Positions 1 through 8,406 of a stretch of DNA of 64,000 nucleotides are shown here, one piece after another. The position numbers and the translations under genes were made by a program. This DNA is from JBBATK01 sp040398805. GTDB taxonomy: Bacteria > Bacteroidota > Ignavibacteria > Kapaibacteriales > NICIL-2. How positions within the stretch are numbered: position 1 is the stretch's first letter; the number at the start of each line of letters is the position of its first letter. The notes beneath the pieces were generated by a model. That model was not told the origin of the DNA, searched no databases, and saw only the letters and a program-made list of their open reading frames with translations. The stretch covers positions 496,001 through 560,000 of the forward strand of contig JBBATK010000001.1 in the NCBI GenBank assembly GCA_040398805.1, written 5' to 3'.

Positions 1-981
1 ATTGCCGGAATACTGGGCGATGAAGAACTCCATGGCGTACGCATAGCCGACCATCATACCTGTCGCCAGGATGATCTTGTTCATGTTATCCAAATGTTTG
101 AGCGTGATGTATTCCTTCAGATCAAGGATCTCCCGCATGATCACGAGCAACGTCACCACCATTGCGAAGCCGGAGAAGATGGCACCGGCGACGAAGTACG
201 GAGGAAAGATGGTTGTGTGCCAGCCGGGAAGGATACCCGCGGCGAAGTCCAACGAGACCACCGAGTGTACCGACAATACCAGCGGGGTCGAGAGTCCGGC
301 AAGGATCATATAGGCCATTTCATAATGGTGCCAGCGGCGCATGGATCCGTCCCAACCAAGGGAGAAGATTCCGTAGAGGCGCTTGGCTAGCGGACCCTGA
401 ACCTTGTCACGCACCGTTGCCAGGTCAGGAACCATACCGATGAACCAGAACATGAGAGACACGGCGAAATACGTATTCACCGCGAACACGTCCCACTCGA
501 GCGGCGAGCGGAAGTTCGTCCACATCTGCATCTGATTGCCCGGCGTAGGCAAGAGCCACGCGAACAGCCACTGACGTCCTGTGTGTGAGAGTACCATGGT
601 GGTGGCATTAATGACCGCGAAAATCGTCATCGCCTCGGCCGAACGGTTGATACCTGTACGCCACTTCTGACGGAACAGGAACAGGATGGCGGAGATGAGC
701 GTTCCCGCATGACCGATACCGACCCAGAAGACGAAATTCGTGATATCCCATCCCCAACCAATCGGGTTGTTCAAACCCCATACACCGATACCGTTCAGCA
801 TGGTGTACAGGATACAACCAAGACCCCATGACATCAGGGATGCCGAGGCACCAAGCGCCATAAGGAATTTCATGTTCGGCTTCGACTCGGTGATGCCCGA
901 GATTTTCCGGGTGATATCACCGAGCGAGGGATTCCCCAAGACTAACGGCTCACGTTCAAATCGAGCTGTCTGCGTTTGCAT
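1..981 (-). CDS. actC: Alternative complex III subunit C (NrfD-like quinol-binding membrane subunit), 3' part missing
   Basis: This is an integral membrane quinol oxidase subunit of alternative complex III, of the NrfD/PsrC family. It oxidises menaquinol and passes electrons to the iron-sulfur and heme subunits ActB and ActA. The frame opens with ATG at 981 (MQTQTARFE) and stays open to the window edge, so the C-terminus is absent. Hydrophobic helices alternate with short loops. Readable segments include WDITNFVFWVGIGHAGT and the loop SVVSLDFAAGILPGWHTTIF, both typical of ActC/NrfD proteins. It is the last visible gene of the respiratory operon, 34 bp after actB. actD, actE and actF would be expected further left, outside the window. 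No stop or frameshift is seen in the available 327 codons. Confidence 0.88.
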   Translation of the reverse strand, partial: MQTQTARFEREPLVLGNPSLGDITRKISGITESKPNMKFLMALGASASLMSWGLGCILYTMLNGIGVWGLNNPIGWGWDITNFVFWVGIGHAGTLISAILFLFRQKWRTGINRSAEAMTIFAVINATTMVLSHTGRQWLFAWLLPTPGNQMQMWTNFRSPLEWDVFAVNTYFAVSLMFWFIGMVPDLATVRDKVQGPLAKRLYGIFSLGWDGSMRRWHHYEMAYMILAGLSTPLVLSVHSVVSLDFAAGILPGWHTTIFPPYFVAGAIFSGFAMVVTLLVIMREILDLKEYITLKHLDNMNKIILATGMMVGYAYAMEFFIAQYSGN

Positions 982-1015
982 AATATTCAGACCCTATAAT
1001 TCTTTGTAGTTCTAT

Positions 1016-4000
1016 TTATCCGTGATGTGATTCCTTCGGTGCTTCTCCGCCCTTCTTGTTCCGGACCTTCGCAAGGTAGGTGACGGAGGGACGGACGTTC
1101 AGCTCTTCCAAGACGCGGAAGGAACGCTGGTTCTGCATGAGGACCGAGACTGCACTCTTCGGATCATTCATGTTTCCGAACGTAATGGCCGATGCCGGGC
1201 ATGCTTCCTGACACGCTGTCACCAGATCACCGTCCGGCACTCTCGAGAATCCTTTGTCCTTCGCTTCATACTTCGCTTGGTTGATACGCTGCACGCAGAA
1301 GGTGCACTTCTCCATCACCCCGCGCACGCGGATGGTGACATCGGGATTGAAGACGTACTCCATAGGAGTGCGGCTACCCTGCAAGCGCTCGCGATAATCC
1401 AGGAAGTTGAAGCGACGGACCTTGTACGGACAGTTGTTCAAGCAGTACCTGGTGCCGACGCAACGATTGTAGGTCATTTCATTCAAACCTTCCGGCGAGT
1501 GCGTCGTCGCCGCTACCGGACAGACATTTTCGCACGGCGCATTCTCGCAGTGCTGGCAAAGCATCGGCTCGATGGTGGCTTCGGGATTCTCAGCGTCGCC
1601 CTTGTAATACACGTCCAATCGCATCCAGTGCATTTCACGGCCGCGGATCACCTGCTCCTTACCGACAATCGCAATGTTGTTTTCGCTATGACATGCCACT
1701 ACGCAAGCGTTGCAGCCGGTACATGCCGACGTGTCGATGACCATTCCCCATCGATGTCCCTTGTATTCATAGCCGGAAAGGAGTGTCAAGGGCTTGATGA
1801 ACTTGTCTCCTTGAATCACTTCCCCTTCGATATGCTCTTCCTTCGAGATGATCGCACCGTTCTTCACATCATCGATGGTCATGTCGCGGATGATGTCACG
1901 GCTCTTCTTCTCGGGTGCATTCGGCTCCCATTCCTTCGTGTGCTGCGCATGGAAGTACCCTTGCGTGCGAGCCACGACATTCTTCTTACCGGTGTCGCTG
2001 ACCGTTACACCATGATACCCGATGGACGTTCCCGAGGTGTGCAGGCGGTAGGCATTCGAGCCATACCCCTTACAGACACTTCCCATGTCACGACCGTACC
2101 CCACGCTTGTGACAATGACGTTATCGCTGATTCCGGGTTGGATGAGAACGGGAAGTTCGATTTCAGAACGATCGCCGTTATTGAGCGTGATGACACGATC
2201 GGCCTCGACCTTCAGCTGGGCGGCTGTGGCCTTACTCATCATGGCGACGTTCTCCCAGGTGTGCTTGGTGATGGGATCCGGACATTCCATCATCCAGCCG
2301 TTGTTACTATACAGACCATCGTACATGGTGTATCCGAGCGTCGTGTACACCGCGATACCGTTGATGGGTTTCGCCGATGCGCATTGAGACAGGTTCGATG
2401 CCGTACACGCAGACGGTGCAGGAGCGACAACGCGGGAAACAGCTCCGTCGCGCAATGCCTTCTCCCAGCCCGCATCATCGGTAACGACCGGCATCCAAAG
2501 GGCCTTCACATAGTCGAAATAAGTGGCGGCCGTCGCCAAGGCTCCTGGCATCAACGCCTTGTACAGTCCCATGAGCGTATCGCCAAGACTCAGCGATCCC
2601 TCGTTCAACGGAGCGATCAACGGCTGCTGGATACTCAGGGTTCCATCGCACGATTCCGTATCTCCCCAGGATTCGAACTGATGCGTGGAGGGCATGTTGA
2701 TACTGCAGACCGCCGCGGTCTCGTCGTCATAGTACGAGTACGAAAACCGGTGATCGACAGCAGCGAACAACGCGCGGAGATCGGCATCACCGGCATACAT
2801 GACGTTGACATCACACGTGAAGACAACGCCGATGGACCCGGAACGCATATCGCTTCTGAACTGCTCGATGGCAGCGCCCTTGGCGTTGCTATACGGCGCT
2901 TGCATGGCGAAGACCTTTCCTGCACCGACGGAACCGAGCATGGAATTGATGATCATGCCGATTGCGTTCGCCTTCGGCGAGAGATGCGAACCGACCATCA
3001 CGCAACCACGGTCACCTGCTGCAAGAAGCTCGTTTGCGCATTCCTTCGCTTCAGCATCCTTCGTTGCCGCGTAACCACCGATCGTCGCCGCACCTTTGTG
3101 TCCGGCGATGACATTGTGGACCGTGGCGAGGAACGCCTCGAACTCATTGACGCCAAGCTTCACACGCTTGTCGGAGTTCATACCCGTGAGCGAATAGGTG
3201 GCTTCCGCCGTCACAAGCTTCACCATCGTCGGCTGATCCTTCGTGGGTTTGCGGGAAGCCGAGAAATGACGGGTGTAGAACAAGGAGTTCTTATCCGTGC
3301 CGAGAAAATCCTTATCGACCGACAGGATCATGGTCGCTTTGGACAGGTCGGCGACGAACTCACCATCCATGCCATACAACGCTTTATTCGCCAGAGCGGC
3401 GCCATCGGCAAAGGTCGACGGCATCGTCACGAACTTCACATGCGGTGCGGCCGTTTCGATTTCTCTGCAAAGGCTCGCAAGAGCCGGCGAGCAATGCTCA
3501 TCGATGAGGATACGTGTCTGCTTACCCGATGCCTGCGCTTCCGATATAGCCTTGGCAATGGTATTGATAGCGTTCGCAGGAGTGGAATATCCTCCCGATT
3601 TGGACTTACCCGGTACGCGACCGATGATGGCCTGACGGATACGATCGGGATCGTACAGGTTCATGAGTGTCGCCTGCAGATATGCTGTGGACTTACCACC
3701 CGACATCGGATGAAGGTCGTTACCCTCTACCTTGACCGGACGTCCCTCGCGCACCTTGACGAGCACGCCATGCGCCACATTCCCTAACATGAACGCCGAT
3801 GCATAGTGGTTCGGAAGGCCAGGGATGATGTACTCCGGACTCTTTACCGATGGAACCAGCTTGTGATTCGGTCGACGACATGCAGCAGCCGTCACCGCCA
3901 TGGAAGCGGACATAAGCGCCATGAACGAACGGCGACTGATCGGATTCTCGAAGGTCGGCATGGTGTCATAACCTTCGCCGAACTCGTCCCGCAGCGATGA

Positions 4001-4066
4001 TTGCTGAGGATCAAGCGGCTCGTTCGAGGAGGACATGTTGTCGTGGGAAGATTCGTACTTAGACAT
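1016..4066 (-). CDS. actB: Alternative complex III subunit B, molybdopterin-oxidoreductase-like plus iron-sulfur protein
   Basis: This is the periplasmic electron-transfer subunit of alternative complex III (1016 aa). The N-terminus carries a twin-arginine-type signal (SRRSFMALMSASM) ending in AAAC, so it may be exported by Tat and possibly lipidated. Residues of roughly 100-700 resemble a molybdopterin oxidoreductase fold, which in this family has lost the cofactor. The C-terminal third is ferredoxin-like, with four cysteine clusters: CTGCNACVVAC near 782, CQHCENAPCENVCP near 837, a CxxxxxCxxxCP motif near 867, and CTFC near 921 with CQEACP near 951. This matches the family's three [4Fe-4S] plus one [3Fe-4S] set. 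It lies 50 bp after actA. A long open frame on the opposite strand is only a codon-bias shadow. Confidence 0.95.
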   Translation of the reverse strand: MSKYESSHDNMSSSNEPLDPQQSSLRDEFGEGYDTMPTFENPISRRSFMALMSASMAVTAAACRRPNHKLVPSVKSPEYIIPGLPNHYASAFMLGNVAHGVLVKVREGRPVKVEGNDLHPMSGGKSTAYLQATLMNLYDPDRIRQAIIGRVPGKSKSGGYSTPANAINTIAKAISEAQASGKQTRILIDEHCSPALASLCREIETAAPHVKFVTMPSTFADGAALANKALYGMDGEFVADLSKATMILSVDKDFLGTDKNSLFYTRHFSASRKPTKDQPTMVKLVTAEATYSLTGMNSDKRVKLGVNEFEAFLATVHNVIAGHKGAATIGGYAATKDAEAKECANELLAAGDRGCVMVGSHLSPKANAIGMIINSMLGSVGAGKVFAMQAPYSNAKGAAIEQFRSDMRSGSIGVVFTCDVNVMYAGDADLRALFAAVDHRFSYSYYDDETAAVCSINMPSTHQFESWGDTESCDGTLSIQQPLIAPLNEGSLSLGDTLMGLYKALMPGALATAATYFDYVKALWMPVVTDDAGWEKALRDGAVSRVVAPAPSACTASNLSQCASAKPINGIAVYTTLGYTMYDGLYSNNGWMMECPDPITKHTWENVAMMSKATAAQLKVEADRVITLNNGDRSEIELPVLIQPGISDNVIVTSVGYGRDMGSVCKGYGSNAYRLHTSGTSIGYHGVTVSDTGKKNVVARTQGYFHAQHTKEWEPNAPEKKSRDIIRDMTIDDVKNGAIISKEEHIEGEVIQGDKFIKPLTLLSGYEYKGHRWGMVIDTSACTGCNACVVACHSENNIAIVGKEQVIRGREMHWMRLDVYYKGDAENPEATIEPMLCQHCENAPCENVCPVAATTHSPEGLNEMTYNRCVGTRYCLNNCPYKVRRFNFLDYRERLQGSRTPMEYVFNPDVTIRVRGVMEKCTFCVQRINQAKYEAKDKGFSRVPDGDLVTACQEACPASAITFGNMNDPKSAVSVLMQNQRSFRVLEELNVRPSVTYLAKVRNKKGGEAPKESHHG

Positions 4067-4116
4067 GATCGTAAGGGGATTGTGGTATCAAGAATAAAGA
4101 CCCGGCCGTTCAGCGA

Positions 4117-4872
4117 CTAGTAATGGCATGAAGAGCAATTCTCCGGACCGTATCCGGGAACCTTGGGATGCACGATGCCTTTCACCGGCTGCTTCGGGAT
4201 ATCGGTCTCGAATTGACCGAACTGCGGATTGGTGATCGCACGCGAGCGATCGGCCACTCCCTTGACCAAGTCAGGATCGATGGATGTGTAGAGATTCTCC
4301 TTAGTCGTGAAGTTCACCCGTTTACCGGTGAAGATTCCGGATATCATGCGAGCGGGAACGACATACTTCTCGGGATTTCTGTGGCAGTCCAGACACCAGC
4401 CCATGGAGAGAGGCTTGTTCTGCGAAACGACACCCTGCTCCTCGATCTTTTCGTGGCAGGACTGACAGTCGATCTGTGCGCGGATGTGACGGCTGTGATT
4501 GAAATGCGCGTAGTCGGGGAGCTTATGGACACGAACCCACTCGATGGGCTGGCCGTTTTCCCAACTGTCACGCACCATTTTCAGCTTCGGACTCTCCCCC
4601 TTCACCACCTGGTGACATCCCATACACGTGCTCGTGCTCGGGATGGGAGAGTGCGCGGATTTCTCGACACCTGCGTGACAATACTGGCACTGCATCGAAA
4701 GAGTGTCCACGTGGAGCTTGTGAGAGAAAGGCACCGGTTGCTGCGGACGATAGCCTCGGTCCGTCACGCGATTCTGCATTCCGAAGAATCCGATGGTGAC
4801 CAGCACGAATAGTCCCATGCCCCCACCGATGATTCCCTTCTTAATCGCTGCGTCTGTCGATCTCGTAAACAT
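4117..4872 (-). CDS. actA: Alternative complex III subunit A, pentaheme c-type cytochrome
   Basis: This is a membrane-anchored multiheme cytochrome (251 aa) that takes electrons from ActB and passes them to cytochrome c or directly to the oxidase. One N-terminal transmembrane helix (about residues 13-31) is followed by a periplasmic domain with five CxxCH heme sites: CQYCH, CMGCH, CQSCH, CLDCH and CSSCH at the very C-terminus. Five hemes is the normal count for ActA. Additional histidines (FSHKLH, FNHSRH) are plausible distal ligands. The gene starts with ATG at 4872, 11 bp after the small CPSC-motif gene, and precedes actB in the usual family order. Confidence 0.95.
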   Translation of the reverse strand: MFTRSTDAAIKKGIIGGGMGLFVLVTIGFFGMQNRVTDRGYRPQQPVPFSHKLHVDTLSMQCQYCHAGVEKSAHSPIPSTSTCMGCHQVVKGESPKLKMVRDSWENGQPIEWVRVHKLPDYAHFNHSRHIRAQIDCQSCHEKIEEQGVVSQNKPLSMGWCLDCHRNPEKYVVPARMISGIFTGKRVNFTTKENLYTSIDPDLVKGVADRSRAITNPQFGQFETDIPKQPVKGIVHPKVPGYGPENCSSCHY

Positions 4873-4883
4873 AGTATACCTGT

Positions 4884-5159
4884 TTAAATATTGTCGATTG
4901 CTTGTTGATGGCGAAGTCTCTGCGCTGCCAACATCTGTCTGCGAAGGAACAACGTCCCCCCGACCAATAACGATGTGAACATGCCCAGAAAGAACACGAC
5001 ACTGTATGAATAACTTTCTCCTACGCTCGAATGCTTCGACCCTATCTCATACGCATCCTTACAGCTCGGACATGCCGCCAAGGAGTCGGCGAAAACCGCG
5101 TACAGCGCAAGGACGAATCCTACGCGAACGAGGGACGTATAGGTGCTCCGGATCTTCAT
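4884..5159 (-). CDS. Small two-helix membrane protein with CPSCK motif, unknown function
   Basis: This is an uncharacterised 91-residue protein. The ATG at 5159 overlaps the stop of the DUF420 gene (ATGA overlap), which fixes the start; a longer upstream reading is available but unlikely. An N-terminal hydrophobic stretch (VGFVLALYAVFADSLAA) works as a signal or anchor. It is followed by a CPSCK motif, a Ser/Tyr-rich stretch and a second helix (VVFFLGMFTSLLVGGTLFL), ending in a basic tail. The tightly coupled position between the DUF420 gene and actA suggests a role in assembly, or as an accessory subunit, of the complex III-oxidase supercomplex. The CxxC could carry metal or redox chemistry. 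No family is recognised with confidence. Confidence 0.75.
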   Translation of the reverse strand: MKIRSTYTSLVRVGFVLALYAVFADSLAACPSCKDAYEIGSKHSSVGESYSYSVVFFLGMFTSLLVGGTLFLRRQMLAAQRLRHQQAIDNI

Positions 5160-5701
5160 GCCTGTGGATACCACACGTACAACATGTAATACACGACCAC
5201 GCCGGTCACGGCCACATACAACCACAGCGGGAACGTGATTCGCGCAAGCTTGCGATGCCGAGCGAACTCACCACGCCATGACCGCGCTATGGTGAACAAG
5301 GCTAACGGAACGATGACCGAAGCGAGCACGATGTGCGTGACGAGAATGAAATAGTACACCGACCTGGCTACTCCCTCACCTGCGAAACGCACGGGCTCCA
5401 GTTGCTGAGAATGATACACCACATAGGACAAAAGGAAGACGATCGACAACCCCAACGCAGAAAGCATGACCATGCGGTGCGCATTGTACGACTTCCTTCG
5501 TGCCAACGTGTAACCGACAGTCAACAGCACCGCCGTCGTACCATTGATGAATGCATGGAACTTCGGAGCGTACGAAACATCGAGAGTACCAAGCGAAAGG
5601 ACTCCGGGATTCCCTATCATGAACGCTACCAACGCCACCACCGTCAGCGTCAACGCATAGATGATGACCGATAGTTTCGATTCCGAAAGTTGCTCAATCA
5701 T
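5156..5701 (-). CDS. DUF420 membrane protein (CtaM-like oxidase maturation factor)
   Basis: This is a polytopic membrane protein of about 181 aa with five predicted helices, matching the DUF420 family. In Firmicutes the DUF420 protein CtaM is needed to make active heme-A oxidases. Visible features are a conserved His in the KFHAFINGTTAVLLTVGY helix, YHSQQ, and the helix YYFILVTHIVLASVIVPLAL with an internal His. It is placed between sco and the CPSC gene in the oxidase/complex III operon, which fits an assembly role. ATG 5701 (MIEQL) is preferred over a GTG two codons upstream. Its stop overlaps the next gene by four bases, indicating translational coupling. Confidence 0.8.
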   Translation of the reverse strand: MIEQLSESKLSVIIYALTLTVVALVAFMIGNPGVLSLGTLDVSYAPKFHAFINGTTAVLLTVGYTLARRKSYNAHRMVMLSALGLSIVFLLSYVVYHSQQLEPVRFAGEGVARSVYYFILVTHIVLASVIVPLALFTIARSWRGEFARHRKLARITFPLWLYVAVTGVVVYYMLYVWYPQA

Positions 5702-5750
5702 GTGCACTCGTAAAAAACCTCGACCTGTCGCAACGTACCACCGTCACTTT

Positions 5751-6407
5751 TCACCGGACTCCGGCAGAACGAAGAACGGCGATATCCCGTTTCATCTCTG
5801 CCACCTTCGACGAATCCAGGCAATCGTAATATCCCCGGATGTTGTTCCGCGAATCCACCAACACATAGCGAGAACTGTGTGCGGCTGGCTCGAACGGATC
5901 GGACAACAAAAAGCCATCCTTACTCAATTTTCTCACCGAATCCCTGTCCATGCGGACGAAGATCCAGCGCTTATCATCGGCCTCGTATCGCCTACCATAC
6001 TCGGCGAGGACCTCTCGCGAATCCGTCTCCGGGTCCACCGTAAAGGACACGAACCGAAGATCAGGATCCTTGATCATCTCCTGGACGTCACGAAGCGTGC
6101 CGTTCATGATGGGGCACACACCCTGACACGAAGTGAACATGAACGAGGCTACCCAGATACTTCCCGCAAGCTGCGAGCCCTGAACCTCATTCCCGTTCTG
6201 ATCCATACCCTTGAATGCCGGTGCCGCCTTGATGATGGGCAACGAGTCGACAGCAACTCTGCTCGATCCCGGTCCCTCTGCCTTCCTGCAGGAATCAAGA
6301 CCCGCACTGAAGACTATGACAATGAGCCAAAGAACACGCACCAACCCAGGCGATACCGAAATCAACCACCCCTTCGCCGAACTGTCATGCTGACAACGAT
6401 CGACCAT
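5751..6407 (-). CDS. sco: SCO1/SenC family copper chaperone for cytochrome oxidase
   Basis: This is a thioredoxin-fold copper chaperone (218 aa) that helps build the CuA centre of cytochrome c oxidase subunit II. The copper ligands are visible: C94 and C98 in FTSCQGVCPIMN, and H177 in AAHSSRYVLVD. An N-terminal hydrophobic segment (VRVLWLIVIVFSAGLDSC) anchors it on the periplasmic side and could be a lipobox ending at C40. It sits 11 bp after coxD and upstream of the DUF420 gene, within the oxidase operon. All key residues are present and the length is typical. Confidence 0.92.
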   Translation of the reverse strand: MVDRCQHDSSAKGWLISVSPGLVRVLWLIVIVFSAGLDSCRKAEGPGSSRVAVDSLPIIKAAPAFKGMDQNGNEVQGSQLAGSIWVASFMFTSCQGVCPIMNGTLRDVQEMIKDPDLRFVSFTVDPETDSREVLAEYGRRYEADDKRWIFVRMDRDSVRKLSKDGFLLSDPFEPAAHSSRYVLVDSRNNIRGYYDCLDSSKVAEMKRDIAVLRSAGVR

Positions 6408-6418
6408 GATGCGGACTC

Positions 6419-6748
6419 TTAAAAGGGATGATGAAACGTTTCAAGCGTCGTGAGCGCAAACACCAGGACGATGAACAGGAACACCGGCACAAAAATGAAC
6501 GCCCGTAGATACTTGTTATCGAACTTCAAGTGCATGAAGATGTACAACACCATCAGCACCTTGAACGTTGCAATCAACAGACCGATCCCCAGGTTGATAA
6601 GCACGCCGGACTGACCCATGCTTACCGGGAAGTGGATCTGAGCAGCCCCTACCGTCAGTGCCGTAAACAGCATGAGGGCCCCGAACACTTTGTAATACGA
6701 CGGCAGAACATCGCCGTGGTCATGGTCATGATTTTGATCGTGAGACAT
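6419..6748 (-). CDS. coxD: Cytochrome c oxidase subunit IV (prokaryotic type)
   Basis: This is a small three-helix accessory subunit of the heme-copper oxidase (109 aa). The start is set by ATG 6748 (MSHDQNHDH), preceded at a good distance by AGGAG; the longer open frame upstream lies inside coxC and is rejected. The N-terminus is His/Asp-rich and may loosely bind metal. Three helices follow, the last two separated by MHLKFDNKYLRAF, which is typical of the COX4_pro family. It lies 20 bp after coxC. Confidence 0.88.
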   Translation of the reverse strand: MSHDQNHDHDHGDVLPSYYKVFGALMLFTALTVGAAQIHFPVSMGQSGVLINLGIGLLIATFKVLMVLYIFMHLKFDNKYLRAFIFVPVFLFIVLVFALTTLETFHHPF

Positions 6749-6768
6749 AGAATCTCCTTCGAATGATG

Positions 6769-7371
6769 TTAGTGTAAAGTCGGGAACAACAGGTATAGGG
6801 CCGGGAAGAGGAAGATCCACACCAAATCCACGAAGTGCCAGTAGAGACCGAGCACTTCGACCCTTTTCGCGTTCGTATATCCCTTCTTGGTGAACGACCG
6901 GACGAACATCCATGCCATCGGAATGATGCCGCCGAGAACGTGCAGACCGTGAAAACCTGTCATCAGGAAGTAGAATGCGAAGAAGATGTTCGTGCGAGGA
7001 AAGATCCCGTCATGGAATTTGTGGGAATACTCGAAGTATTTCACCACCAAGAACCCGAAGGCGAACATCAACGTCAGACCAAGAAAGGTCTGGAACAACC
7101 CCTTGTTATTCCGCTCAAGGTGATAGATGGACAACGCCATGGTCAGCGAACTCGAAATCAGGAACACCGTGTTGAGTGTTGCGAGCGCAACATTCAGGTG
7201 CGTAGCCGAACTCTCCGTGAAGATATCGATGTTCGCATTGCGCAAAACGATGAATGCACCGAAGAATCCGGAGAAGAACATGATTTCAGAAGCCAGGAAT
7301 ATCCACATCACGAGCTTGCCGTGATTGATACCGCTTACCGGCTCATGTCGTAAGTCTAACGCTACAGACAT
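6769..7371 (-). CDS. coxC: Cytochrome c oxidase subunit III
   Basis: This is subunit III of the aa3/caa3 oxidase (200 aa), a bundle of five helices that stabilises subunit I and its proton uptake. Family marks are KLVMWIFLASEIMFFSGFF near the N-terminus, FYFLMTGFHGLHVLGG, and the C-terminal YWHFVDLVWIFLFPALYL, all of which are oxidase III signatures. The gene begins with ATG 7371 after GAGG and lies 24 bp downstream of ctaB. Confidence 0.95.
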   Translation of the reverse strand: MSVALDLRHEPVSGINHGKLVMWIFLASEIMFFSGFFGAFIVLRNANIDIFTESSATHLNVALATLNTVFLISSSLTMALSIYHLERNNKGLFQTFLGLTLMFAFGFLVVKYFEYSHKFHDGIFPRTNIFFAFYFLMTGFHGLHVLGGIIPMAWMFVRSFTKKGYTNAKRVEVLGLYWHFVDLVWIFLFPALYLLFPTLH

Positions 7372-7395
7372 AATAATACCTCGTTAATTCTACTT

Positions 7396-8322
7396 CTATA
7401 CTTTATCTATCACCATAAGGAGAAAAGCTCCCATCACATACGCGTACGAAGCCAACAGTAACCGTCGCGCCGACGCAGGATTGGGAAGCTTGACCACTGC
7501 AACCGCGCTCTTGAGAAAAACAAAGGAGAGAGCTGCGTATCCGACCACGAACAGTCCCCCTACCATGCCGAACACTGCCAAGAGTAGACCAAGGGGAACG
7601 AGGACGATCGTATACCCCAATGCATGCTTGGCAACGACGTTCTGTTCTGCTTCGCTCTTGCGTAGCAATGCGAAACCGCCACGCTCATAGTCCTGACGAT
7701 ACATCATGGCAAGAGCGAGGAAGTGAGGCAACTGCCAAACGAACATGATACCGAACAGAACGATCGCGACAACATCGATACTACCCGTCACTGCCGTCCA
7801 ACCACCCACCGCCGGCAATGCCCCCGGTATGCCACCAACGAACATCGCAAACCAGGTCTTCTTCTTCAACGGTGTATAGAGGAGCAGATAGGTAAGAAAG
7901 GTCGCGACGGCAAGGACAAGCGTCAGGGTGTTCGTGAACGAGAGAGCGACTACTCCAAGAATAGTGCATAGAGTCGCGAAGGCGACCGCAGAGCGAACCG
8001 AGATGACTCCGGACGGAATCGGTCTCTGACCCGTTCTCTTCATCGTCGCATCGTCGTCTCGTTCCATGATGTGATTGAAAGCGCACGAACCGCCGCTGAT
8101 GAAGGCCGTTCCAAGGATGAGGAGGACAAGGCGGACAAGATTATCGACGGTGGAAAAGGACATTCCCGAGGGAAAGCCCAGATAATATCCCACCGCAGCG
8201 GTCAGCACCACCATCTGCGTGATACCCGGCTTGGTAAGCTCATAGTATCCGCGGACCACCGACATGGGCGATGACTTTACCTGCTCAGATGTCGTGATAT
8301 GTTCTGCCGCTACGATTTCCAC
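7396..8322 (-). CDS. ctaB: Protoheme IX farnesyltransferase (heme O synthase)
   Basis: This enzyme adds a farnesyl tail to heme b, giving heme O, the precursor of the heme A used by the neighbouring oxidase. The 308-residue UbiA-family membrane protein shows the prenyl-diphosphate motif NHIMERDDDATMKRTGQRP and a second acidic motif around YRQDYERGG. Nine hydrophobic helices are apparent. The frame opens with GTG 8322 preceded by AGGAAA; ATG 8265 is an alternative start. It sits between coxA and coxC. No ctaA (heme A synthase) is in the window. Confidence 0.93.
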   Translation of the reverse strand: MEIVAAEHITTSEQVKSSPMSVVRGYYELTKPGITQMVVLTAAVGYYLGFPSGMSFSTVDNLVRLVLLILGTAFISGGSCAFNHIMERDDDATMKRTGQRPIPSGVISVRSAVAFATLCTILGVVALSFTNTLTLVLAVATFLTYLLLYTPLKKKTWFAMFVGGIPGALPAVGGWTAVTGSIDVVAIVLFGIMFVWQLPHFLALAMMYRQDYERGGFALLRKSEAEQNVVAKHALGYTIVLVPLGLLLAVFGMVGGLFVVGYAALSFVFLKSAVAVVKLPNPASARRLLLASYAYVMGAFLLMVIDKV

Positions 8323-8406
8323 TCGTTTCCTAATACGTTGTTTGTTCGTCGCACCTGTCTACCGTCCTCGTGTGAACCTTTCTCCTTCCACTCCTGAACG
8401 ATCATG

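Noticed and set aside
1277..3787. 836-codon open frame on the plus strand opposite actB
   Set aside because: Its protein is Arg/His-rich with no domain. The minus strand encodes a clear ActB with ordered cysteine clusters, so this is a codon-bias shadow.
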